Of a stretch of 13,406 nt of DNA, positions 8,108 to 13,406 are shown piece by piece. The translations under genes and the position numbers were made by a program. Each line of letters starts with the position of its first letter. The stretch's first letter is position 1. Under the pieces are notes generated by a model. It searched no databases and was not told the DNA's origin. It saw only the letters and a program-made list of their open reading frames with translations. This DNA comes from an uncultured Ruminococcus sp. Lineage in GTDB: Bacteria; Bacillota; Clostridia; Oscillospirales; Ruminococcaceae. The DNA lies in contig CAMWXM010000059.1 of assembly GCA_947178195.1 (NCBI GenBank), positions 1 to 13,406 of the forward strand. The letters are read 5' to 3'.

Positions 8108-8845
8108 ATGGATAGACCACACATTATTTGTCACATGATGACAGCGCTGGATGGAAAAATTATCGGAGACTATATGGAAACACGGGTAGCTGACATTATG
8201 AACTCTGAGTATGATCGAATACATGATGAATTTTTGGCAGATGCTTGGATGTGCGGAAGAGTAACAATGGATGATAATTTTACTTTCTATGAAAAACCTG
8301 TGCTTTCAGAAGAAGCTGTAAGCATTCCTCATACGGACTATGTTGCAAATCCAAAGGCAGGTAGTTATGTGATAGCAGTTGACCCATCTGGTAAACTCGG
8401 TTGGAAAGAAAACAATATTCACGGTTATGCGAAAAGACCACCTGCACATATCATTGAAGCTTTGACTGAAAATGTTTCAGATGCCTATCTTGCATATCTT
8501 AGGAAGCTTGGCATTTCCTATGTCTTTGCAGGCAGAGAACATATTGACTGCACAGCACTTGTTTACAAATTAAAAGAATTGTTTAACATCAATCGTCTGC
8601 TTCTGGAAGGCGGCGGCTATTTGAATGGTTCATTTATGAATGAAGGATTGATTGATGATTTGAGTCTGGTACTTGCTCCTGTTGCAGACGGAGATTCTAA
8701 TACAGTAACTCTTTTTGAAAAGGCAGATTATCTGAAAAAAAGTGTTCCTATGGAATTTAAGCTGAAAAGTGTGGAACGGTTAGGTGAAAACGGACTTTGG
8801 ATTCAGTATAAAACGAATAAAAATTCAGAAGTAGGTACGGCATGA
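8108..8845 (+). CDS. RibD C-terminal / DHFR-fold reductase
   Basis: A 245-residue soluble protein of the RibD C-terminal (dihydrofolate-reductase fold) family, expected to use NADPH. Visible landmarks: MTALDGKIIGDY near the N terminus, MCGRVTMDD (48-56) for the nucleotide site, and LLLEGGGYLNGSFMNEGLIDDLSLVLAPV near 165-195, the family's hallmark. There is no deaminase domain, so this is not a complete RibD. Stand-alone members reduce varied substrates and the assignment to riboflavin synthesis is not safe, although flavin supply would fit a flavodoxin-rich regulon. AAAAGGAG precedes ATG 8108. The stop TGA overlaps the next gene's ATG by four bases (ATGA), so the two are probably translationally coupled. 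Confidence 0.88.
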   Translation: MDRPHIICHMMTALDGKIIGDYMETRVADIMNSEYDRIHDEFLADAWMCGRVTMDDNFTFYEKPVLSEEAVSIPHTDYVANPKAGSYVIAVDPSGKLGWKENNIHGYAKRPPAHIIEALTENVSDAYLAYLRKLGISYVFAGREHIDCTALVYKLKELFNINRLLLEGGGYLNGSFMNEGLIDDLSLVLAPVADGDSNTVTLFEKADYLKKSVPMEFKLKSVERLGENGLWIQYKTNKNSEVGTA

Positions 8846-9960
8846 TGAAAAAAATAGCTGCTGTAATTCTTTCACTTATATTTATGTTTTCTATGTCTGC
8901 TTGCAGTAGTCAGGATATGGAAAGTCAAAATGTTGTTTCTATATCTATGACAAATGCAGAATCTTCCACAGAAAATACGGAACAGTCAGAAAATGATATT
9001 TTACATGAATCAACAGATTCTTTTGAAAACAATCATATATTGATTGCCTATTTCACACGTTGGGGTAATACGAATTATCCGGACGATATAGACGCCTCTG
9101 TATCGGCGAGTATTGTGGATAACGAAAACATTCGTTACGGTACAACAGAGTACATTGCTAATATGATAGCGGAAGAAGTCAATGGTGATCTATACCGCAT
9201 TGAAACTATTAAACCATATACTGATAATTTTGAAAAACTCAGAAATGTTAATCATAATGAAATGGAACAGAATTTTCTGCCGGAACTGAAAGAAAATGAT
9301 ATAGATATTGCAAAATATGATACAGTATTTATTGGTTATCCGGTTTGGGCAACCGATGTTCCGCAGGCAGTTATTTCTTTTATGACAAAGTATGATTTGT
9401 CTGGAAAAACTGTAATCCCATTTTGTACTCACGATGGGTATGGAGCAGGAGGCAGTTATCAGACAATTGCAGAAAAAAGTCATGCAGCTGTTTCATTAGA
9501 TGGCATTGCAATTGAATCAAGTTATGTTTCTGATGCTAAGAATACAGTGGGAGATTGGCTTACAGCGATTGGCATATCAGATTTCGATGAACGAAACGAA
9601 ACTGCCATTCAAATTTTAGTCGGTGATACCATTTTGAACGGTATTCTGTATGATACTGCACTGGCAGAAGAAATAAAAGAATATTTTCCGTTGACGATTT
9701 CTATGGTAGGATATGGCGGAAGAGAATATTACGGAGGTGTTGATTTTTATCCTGAAAATCTGGAAGACGGTCAAAGAACTTTTGAAAATGGTGATATTAC
9801 TTACTGCGAATCACATCATAATATGGCAATCTTTTATAATCAAACTGATAATCCCGATCTTTCTGTTGACGTAATCCCTATAGGTCATATTACTTCAGAT
9901 CTTTCTGTTTTTGATGGTCTGGGTAGTCGTGCAGATATTACATTTTCTCTTGTAGAATAA
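8842..9960 (+). CDS. Flavodoxin / cyclophilin-like lipoprotein
   Basis: A 372-residue lipoprotein with lipobox SMSAC (cysteine 21 from the first ATG; a second ATG at 8845 is equally possible) and a Ser/Glu/Asn-rich linker to about 64. The flavodoxin domain (about 65-245) starts IAYFTRWGNTNYPDDIDASV: the phosphate loop carries an insertion of about 20-25 residues before GTTEYIANMIAEE. It continues with GYPVWATDVPQAVISF and PFCTHDGYGAGGSYQTI. The C-terminal 115 residues (about 255-372) resemble the small bacterial cyclophilin-like beta-barrel family (IQILVGDTILNGILYD, then LPLTI-like YFPLTISMVGYGGREYYGG, then GDITYCESHHNMAIFYNQ). Prolyl isomerase activity is not implied. The cyclophilin-like assignment is from fold-family resemblance and less sure than the flavodoxin. 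Second gene of unit 2; I find no clear terminator after it. Confidence 0.88.
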   Translation: MMKKIAAVILSLIFMFSMSACSSQDMESQNVVSISMTNAESSTENTEQSENDILHESTDSFENNHILIAYFTRWGNTNYPDDIDASVSASIVDNENIRYGTTEYIANMIAEEVNGDLYRIETIKPYTDNFEKLRNVNHNEMEQNFLPELKENDIDIAKYDTVFIGYPVWATDVPQAVISFMTKYDLSGKTVIPFCTHDGYGAGGSYQTIAEKSHAAVSLDGIAIESSYVSDAKNTVGDWLTAIGISDFDERNETAIQILVGDTILNGILYDTALAEEIKEYFPLTISMVGYGGREYYGGVDFYPENLEDGQRTFENGDITYCESHHNMAIFYNQTDNPDLSVDVIPIGHITSDLSVFDGLGSRADITFSLVE

Positions 9961-10062
9961 ATTTTTTTAGGTTTGTTGTTTAGATAACTGGTCAGAAATT
10001 TCATGAATGGATTTGATTTGAAATACTTGTGTTATTTCTATCTCAATATACGCTGAATAATC

Positions 10063-10077
10063 ATGCCTCATGAGCAT
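10063..10077. promoter_or_regulatory. LysR-type operator box, site 3
   Basis: ATGCCTCATGAGCAT is the third copy of the ATGCCT-N3-RAGCAT box (arms ATGC/GCAT, T-N11-A). Its centre (10070) is 31 bp upstream of the -35 at 10101. Confidence 0.73.
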
Positions 10078-10092
10078 TGATATATATTCAAT

Positions 10093-10129
10093 ATAAGTAT
10101 TGGACATTTCTTGATTTTCCTGATATAAT
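10093..10129 (+). promoter_or_regulatory. Promoter of unit 3 (dockerin-flavodoxin genes)
   Basis: TAAGTATTGGA (10094-10104) overlaps the -35 TGGACA (10101-10106). A 17-bp spacer leads to -10 TATAAT (10124-10129), itself preceded by TG as in an extended -10. Expected start is near 10136. No hairpin terminator is visible between 9960 and the operator, so read-through from unit 2 is possible. Confidence 0.75.
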
Positions 10130-10161
10130 ACAATTACAAGAATAGATAAGGTGGTTAACCT

Positions 10162-10191
10162 ATGAAAAAATACATACTGAAAAAAATATGA
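10162..10191 (+). CDS. Possible nine-residue leader ORF
   Basis: ATG AAA AAA at 10162 opens a nine-codon frame (MKKYILKKI) ending in TGA at 10191, 13 bases before the dockerin-flavodoxin start. AAGGTGG (10148-10154) sits 7 bases upstream, an acceptable ribosome site. It resembles the first residues of a signal peptide, so it could be a leader peptide, or the remnant of a duplicated gene start. No attenuator-like hairpin is apparent. Confidence 0.25.
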   Translation: MKKYILKKI

Positions 10192-10204
10192 TGGAGGGAT
10201 ACAT

Positions 10205-11509
10205 ATGAAACGAATTTCCACACTTTTTACAGGAATTATTCTGATGCTCTGTGCAGTGTTTATTCCCGTGTCTTTGAATGTATCTGAATCTGTACACGCA
10301 TACAGTAAAACTGTATATACAATTGAAGATATCAGAAATTTGCAGGATTTTCTGGTTGCCAGAGAAACACCTGATTTAAGCGATAAAGACTACGATCTGG
10401 ACGGAAACGGAGTATGGAATGTATTTGATTTATGTCTGATGAAACGACAGTTTTTAAAACAATCTTCTGCCAAGAACGATACACTGGTTGCATATTTTTC
10501 ATGCACTGGCAATACGAAAACAATTGCTTCTTATCTTAAAACAGAAACAGGAGGCGATACATTTGAAATTATTCCGGCTGTTCCGTATACGGCAGATGAT
10601 CTGAATTACAACAACAGTAGCTGCCGTGCCAATAAAGAGCAGAACGACCCTAATGCACGTCCAGAAATTGATAGGCTGCCGGAAAGTATTGAACATTATG
10701 ATGTGATTTATATTGGTTTTCCGATATGGTGGGGAGAAGAACCGAGAATTATTGATACTTTCTTAGAAAGCTTTGATTTTTCTGAAAAAATCATTATTCC
10801 GTTTTGCACCTCCGGAAGCAGCGGCATTACAAGTTCCATACGTAATATTCGGACAAAATGTCCTGATTCCACTGTACTGGACGGAAGAAGATTCAGCAGC
10901 AGTGCTTCACAGTCGCAGATAGCTGATTTTGTTTCTGAAAAAAAAGAAGAAATTGAAACATTGCAGAAGAACAAGTCCCTTGTTGCATATTTTTCTTACC
11001 CTCTTGATAACGATGTGGATTCATTGGCAAGTGCAAGTGTTGCAATCGTAGACGGCAAGCGATATGGTTCTACAGAATATGTAGCTTCTGTGATTGCTGA
11101 AAATACAGATTCTGATCTGTTTCAGCTTGAAATTGAAGGGAGTTACGGTACAACCTATTCTGAAGTTACCACAAGTGTTCCCGAGGAAAAACGAAACGGA
11201 GAATATCCGATATTGAAAACACATATTAAAAATTTAGAGCAATATGATACGGTCTATATTGGTTTTCCTACATGGTGGTCAAGTATGCCGCAGGCAATGT
11301 ATGCTTTCTTTAAAGAATACGATTTCAGCGGAAAAACAATATACTTGTTTAACACCAGCGGAGGCAGCGGATTTGCAGGTTCGATCAATGAAGTGAAGAA
11401 ATTAGAGCCAAATGCAAATGTAACAGAAAACGGATTGTCTGTATATTGGATGTCGGTAGACTCCTCAAAACAGGATATTATTTCATGGCTGGATAGTTTG
11501 GCTGCATAA
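10205..11509 (+). CDS. Secreted dockerin-flavodoxin-flavodoxin protein
   Basis: A 434-residue exported protein. Sec signal peptide 1-32 (cleavage likely after VHA; no twin arginine), dockerin module about 37-87 with calcium loop DLDGNGVWNVFD and LCLMKRQFLK, flavodoxin 1 about 91-250 (YFSCTGNTKT, RPEI, GFPIWWGEEPRI, PFCTSGSSG), flavodoxin 2 about 256-434 (AYFSYPLDNDVDSLASASV, GFPTWWSSMPQA, NTSGGSGFAGS). The first flavodoxin is close to that of the 1596-3656 protein. The second belongs to the subgroup with an insertion in the phosphate loop and lacks the TGNT signature, so its FMN contacts may differ. The dockerin coding stretch is nearly identical in DNA to that of the gene at 12157. First gene of unit 3; GGAGGG precedes ATG 10205. 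Expected outside the cell, bound to a cohesin. Confidence 0.92.
   Translation: MKRISTLFTGIILMLCAVFIPVSLNVSESVHAYSKTVYTIEDIRNLQDFLVARETPDLSDKDYDLDGNGVWNVFDLCLMKRQFLKQSSAKNDTLVAYFSCTGNTKTIASYLKTETGGDTFEIIPAVPYTADDLNYNNSSCRANKEQNDPNARPEIDRLPESIEHYDVIYIGFPIWWGEEPRIIDTFLESFDFSEKIIIPFCTSGSSGITSSIRNIRTKCPDSTVLDGRRFSSSASQSQIADFVSEKKEEIETLQKNKSLVAYFSYPLDNDVDSLASASVAIVDGKRYGSTEYVASVIAENTDSDLFQLEIEGSYGTTYSEVTTSVPEEKRNGEYPILKTHIKNLEQYDTVYIGFPTWWSSMPQAMYAFFKEYDFSGKTIYLFNTSGGSGFAGSINEVKKLEPNANVTENGLSVYWMSVDSSKQDIISWLDSLAA
10337..10467 (+). repeat. Dockerin-coding repeat, copy 1
   Basis: These 131 bases, coding for the dockerin helix, calcium loop and following helix, match 12358-12488 at a constant offset of 2021 with about seven mismatches and no gaps by eye. 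Similarity falls off sharply into the flavodoxin parts, which belong to different subgroups. Confidence 0.85.
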
Positions 11510-11585
11510 GAACCTGTAAATGTCATTGTATAAAACCACCTTAATTAATCAGGTTTAGAAGCATAATTGTAAAGGAGAAATGAAG

Positions 11586-12155
11586 ATGAATATTTTTGAA
11601 AGAGAACTTGCCGGAGAAACAATTTCTCCATCTGATCCGGATTTTCAGCCGATTCTGGAAGTGATTCATCATGCCTTTAAGCTGACATCAAAGCTGAATC
11701 GTCTGGATTATGGTGATGAAAAGGCAAAGAAAATTCTGCATGAGCTGTTTGGCAAAGCATTAGATGACAGTACAACATTGATACCTCCGTTTTACACAGA
11801 TTTCGGAAAAAATACTGTTATCGGAAAAAACTGCATGATTCAGCAGTGCTGTACATTTTTCGACCGTGGCGGAATTACGATTGGAAACGACGTTTTCATC
11901 GGACCGAAGGTGAATTTAATCACGTTGAATCACGATTTGAATCCGGCAAACAGAAGCGCTACTATTGCAAGACCAATTGTTATTAAAGACGGTGTGTGGG
12001 TCGGAATCAATGCAACTATTTTACAAGGAGTTACTATAGGAGAAAATGCTGTAATCGGAGCAGGCGCTGTTGTTACTAAAGACGTCCCACCGAATACAAT
12101 TGTCGGCGGAAATCCTGCAAAAATAATTAAAACGATAGACACATCAGCATTTTAA
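11586..12155 (+). CDS. Sugar O-acetyltransferase (left-handed beta-helix, maltose/galactoside type)
   Basis: A cytosolic protein of 189 residues of the hexapeptide-repeat acyltransferase family; it moves acetyl from acetyl-CoA to a sugar or similar hydroxyl. An N-terminal helical part (about 1-60) is followed by hexapeptide turns (TVIGKNCMIQ, ITIGNDVFIGPKV, VWVGINATILQGVTIGENAVIGAGAVVTKDVP) and the closing VGGNPAKIIK. The catalytic histidine is in LITLNHDLNP (H116). It usually works as a trimer. I chose ATG 11586 because AAAGGAG (11571-11577) lies 8 bases upstream; ATG 11580 is only 2 bases from it. It lies 76 bases after the dockerin gene with no clear promoter of its own and just before the next dockerin gene, so it is read as part of unit 3. 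The acceptor is unknown. Confidence 0.92.
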   Translation: MNIFERELAGETISPSDPDFQPILEVIHHAFKLTSKLNRLDYGDEKAKKILHELFGKALDDSTTLIPPFYTDFGKNTVIGKNCMIQQCCTFFDRGGITIGNDVFIGPKVNLITLNHDLNPANRSATIARPIVIKDGVWVGINATILQGVTIGENAVIGAGAVVTKDVPPNTIVGGNPAKIIKTIDTSAF

Positions 12156-12156
12156 T

Positions 12157-13053
12157 ATGATAATAAATTTTAAATCGTTAATATTTCCAGAAATGAAAGG
12201 CATGAGTAACGTGAAAAAATTAGTAGATTGCATGTTATCCGTTTTTACAGCAACTGTATTGTTCGTTTCTGCGTTTACTCCTTCTGAACTCGTTCAGCAT
12301 CCAGCGGATTTAGTAGAAGCAGCAGAAACAGCAAAGTACACAATAGAAGATATAAAAAATTTGCAGGATTTTCTGCTTGCCAGAGAAACAACTGATTTAA
12401 GCGATAAAGACTACGATTTAGACAGGAACGGAGTTTGGAATGTATTTGATTTATGTCTGATGAAACGACAGTTTTTAAAACAATCTTCGTCTGAAAGCAA
12501 TATACTGATTGCATATTTTACACGTGCAGAGAATGTATACTTGGAAAACCCAGATGAAATAGATATAGACGCTACCTCTTCGGCAAGTGTACTGCTTCCG
12601 GGAAATGCGGCGATTATGGCTAATCATATCCAGTCTCTCGTTGGCGGAGATTTGTTTTCTATAGTGGCAGAAGACTTATATACCAGTGATTATGAAGATT
12701 GTCTGGAACGGGTATCTAAGGAGCAGGCAGAAAATATTCATCCTGCACTTGCAAATCATTTAAATGATATAGATGACTATGATATCATTTTTCTGGGATA
12801 TCCGAATTGGGGATACAGCTGTCCAATGGCAATATTTTCGTTTCTGGAAGAGTACGATTTTTCCGGAAAGACAGTGATTCCGTTCTGTACACATGGAACA
12901 GGCGGACTTGCTGACACAATATCTGATATTACAGCATCGTTGCCGGAAGACTGCACAATACTGAAACAGATTGGCATATATCGTTCAGATATTTCAGATT
13001 GTTATAGTGCAATTGCAGCATGGCTTTCAGAAATTGGACTTTGTCAAACATAG
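12157..13053 (+). CDS. Secreted dockerin-flavodoxin protein
   Basis: An exported dockerin-flavodoxin protein, up to 298 residues. The start is uncertain: ATG 12157 follows the previous stop directly but has no ribosome site; in-frame ATG 12193, ATG 12202 and GTG 12211 follow. GTG 12211, 10 bases after AAAGG (12196-12200), gives the best signal peptide (MKKLVDCMLSVFTATVLFVS). Numbering from 12157: dockerin about 60-109 with loop DLDRNGVWNVFD and LCLMKRQFLK; flavodoxin about 114-298 with IAYFTRAENVYLENPDEI, then an inserted loop DIDATSSASVLLPGN, GGDLFSIV, GYPNWGYSCPMAIFSFLEEYDFSGK and PFCTHGTGGLADT. It lacks TGNT and belongs with the flavodoxins at 8842 and the second one at 10205. It ends 10 bases before a strong bidirectional terminator. 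Expected location is extracellular, cohesin-bound. Confidence 0.9.
   Translation: MIINFKSLIFPEMKGMSNVKKLVDCMLSVFTATVLFVSAFTPSELVQHPADLVEAAETAKYTIEDIKNLQDFLLARETTDLSDKDYDLDRNGVWNVFDLCLMKRQFLKQSSSESNILIAYFTRAENVYLENPDEIDIDATSSASVLLPGNAAIMANHIQSLVGGDLFSIVAEDLYTSDYEDCLERVSKEQAENIHPALANHLNDIDDYDIIFLGYPNWGYSCPMAIFSFLEEYDFSGKTVIPFCTHGTGGLADTISDITASLPEDCTILKQIGIYRSDISDCYSAIAAWLSEIGLCQT
12358..12488 (+). repeat. Dockerin-coding repeat, copy 2
   Basis: Second copy of the 131-base dockerin-coding stretch (see 10337-10467). The differences include GGA to AGG in the calcium loop, giving DRNG instead of DGNG, which leaves the coordinating residues unchanged. Confidence 0.85.
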
Positions 13054-13063
13054 TTAAGGCAAA

Positions 13064-13106
13064 AATAATCTCCGTTTGTCGGATATTTTGACAAACGGAG
13101 ATTATT
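13064..13106. terminator. Bidirectional terminator between unit 3 and the LysR gene
   Basis: A perfect 17-bp inverted repeat, AATAATCTCCGTTTGTC (13064-13080) with its complement at 13090-13106, encloses a 9-base loop. Its AT-rich ends supply an A-run on one side and a T-run on the other, so it can stop transcription from both convergent genes. It begins 10 bases after the dockerin gene stop, and its right end touches the LysR stop codon. Confidence 0.92.
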
Positions 13107-13406
13107 TATTGATTCTGTGACAGATGCTGTCGTATATGTTCAATAAATTTTGAAACAGCAAGACTTTGAGGCTGATGACGTTTCCATGCAAGAACACTGG
13201 TCGCTGTTAATTCAGGAGAAAGCGGACGATAACAGATTTGTTCTGTACTCCAGTATGGCAAGGAGCCTTCCAGCACTAATGCGTAAGTCAGTCCGCTTCG
13301 TACCATGATGGCAGCGTTGGTACTCATGTTGCTGGTAAACTGAATATGTAGTTTTTTGAAATAATCCCCGAACCAACTTGCGAGTTCATTTTTTACAAGA
13401 GGACGT
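13106..13406 (-). CDS. LysR-type transcriptional regulator, C-terminal part
   Basis: Partial: the gene is read right to left and its start lies beyond the window. The visible 99 residues run from RPLVKNELASWFGDYFKK to the C terminus IRQHLSQNQ and continue the same frame to the edge. They match the second half of a LysR substrate-binding domain: SNMSTNAAIMVRSGLTYALVLEG is the typical region after the hinge, and the end VSKFIEHIRQ is the usual final helix. The DNA-binding domain is not visible. Convergent with unit 3. Its presence beside three promoters with identical LysR-type boxes makes it the likely regulator of all three units; the inducer is unknown. Confidence 0.9.
   Translation of the reverse strand, partial: RPLVKNELASWFGDYFKKLHIQFTSNMSTNAAIMVRSGLTYALVLEGSLPYWSTEQICYRPLSPELTATSVLAWKRHQPQSLAVSKFIEHIRQHLSQNQ

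Noticed and set aside
8108..8845. Complete riboflavin biosynthesis gene ribD
   Set aside because: Only the reductase half is present; stand-alone members of this family have other or unknown substrates.
10028..10037. Reverse-oriented copy of the AAGTATTT element upstream of site 3, hinting at a divergent promoter
   Set aside because: Short, AT-rich, no matching LysR box or -10 on that strand and no gene to serve.
9967..10221. Minus-strand frame across the unit 3 promoter region
   Set aside because: It covers the conserved operator and promoter, has no known motifs and no convincing start signal.
11511..11555. AACCTG/CAGGTT inverted repeat between the dockerin-flavodoxin gene and the acetyltransferase, as a terminator
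   Set aside because: Six-base arms separated by a loop of over 30 bases and no T-run follow; read-through in unit 3 is more likely.
1..13406. CRISPR arrays, tRNA or rRNA genes, insertion sequences, phage genes
   Set aside because: No repeat-spacer pattern, RNA gene signature, transposase or phage motif was found on either strand.

Overview
The window looks like a chromosomal accessory locus from a low-GC, anaerobic, fibre-degrading Firmicute, most likely a Ruminococcus or close relative (Oscillospiraceae). The main pointers are three Sec-secreted proteins with dockerin modules carrying the Ruminococcus-like signature VFDLCLMKR, strong AAGGAGG-type ribosome sites, and a LysR / aldo-keto reductase / flavodoxin / CMD-cupin / sugar O-acetyltransferase gene set. 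The genus call is inference; no rRNA or other marker is present.

Layout. Positions 1-439 hold no gene I can support. Unit 1 (546-7887, +) has six closely spaced genes: aldo/keto reductase; secreted dockerin-flavodoxin-FGE-flavodoxin protein; CMD-cupin protein; flavodoxin lipoprotein; seven-helix DUF4405-like membrane protein fused to FGE and flavodoxin domains; cytosolic flavodoxin. It ends at a hairpin terminator (7906-7960). Unit 2 (8108-9960, +) has a RibD/DHFR-type reductase overlapping by 4 bases a flavodoxin / cyclophilin-like lipoprotein. Unit 3 (10205-13053, +) has a secreted dockerin-flavodoxin-flavodoxin protein, a sugar O-acetyltransferase and a secreted dockerin-flavodoxin protein. 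A perfect 17-bp bidirectional terminator then separates it from a convergent LysR-type regulator (13106 to window end, -), of which only the C-terminal 99 residues are inside.

Each unit is preceded by the same arrangement: a palindromic box ATGCCT-N3-RAGCAT (a T-N11-A LysR box) centred 31-32 bp upstream of a -35 element, then a conserved TAAGTATTKGA overlapping the -35, and a -10 after a 17-bp spacer. The box centre falls near -66 from the expected start, the classical LysR recognition position. The three units therefore look like one regulon, plausibly controlled by the adjacent LysR.

The striking content is nine flavodoxin domains in seven proteins, predicted for four locations: cytosol (1 protein), lipid-anchored to the outer membrane face (2), joined to the outside of a putative b-type cytochrome-like membrane protein (1), and secreted with a dockerin for cohesin docking on scaffoldin or cell wall (3). 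Flavodoxins are normally cytosolic. The layout suggests an undescribed extracellular flavoprotein redox system attached to the cellulosome or cell surface; the electron donor, acceptor and substrate cannot be told from the sequence.
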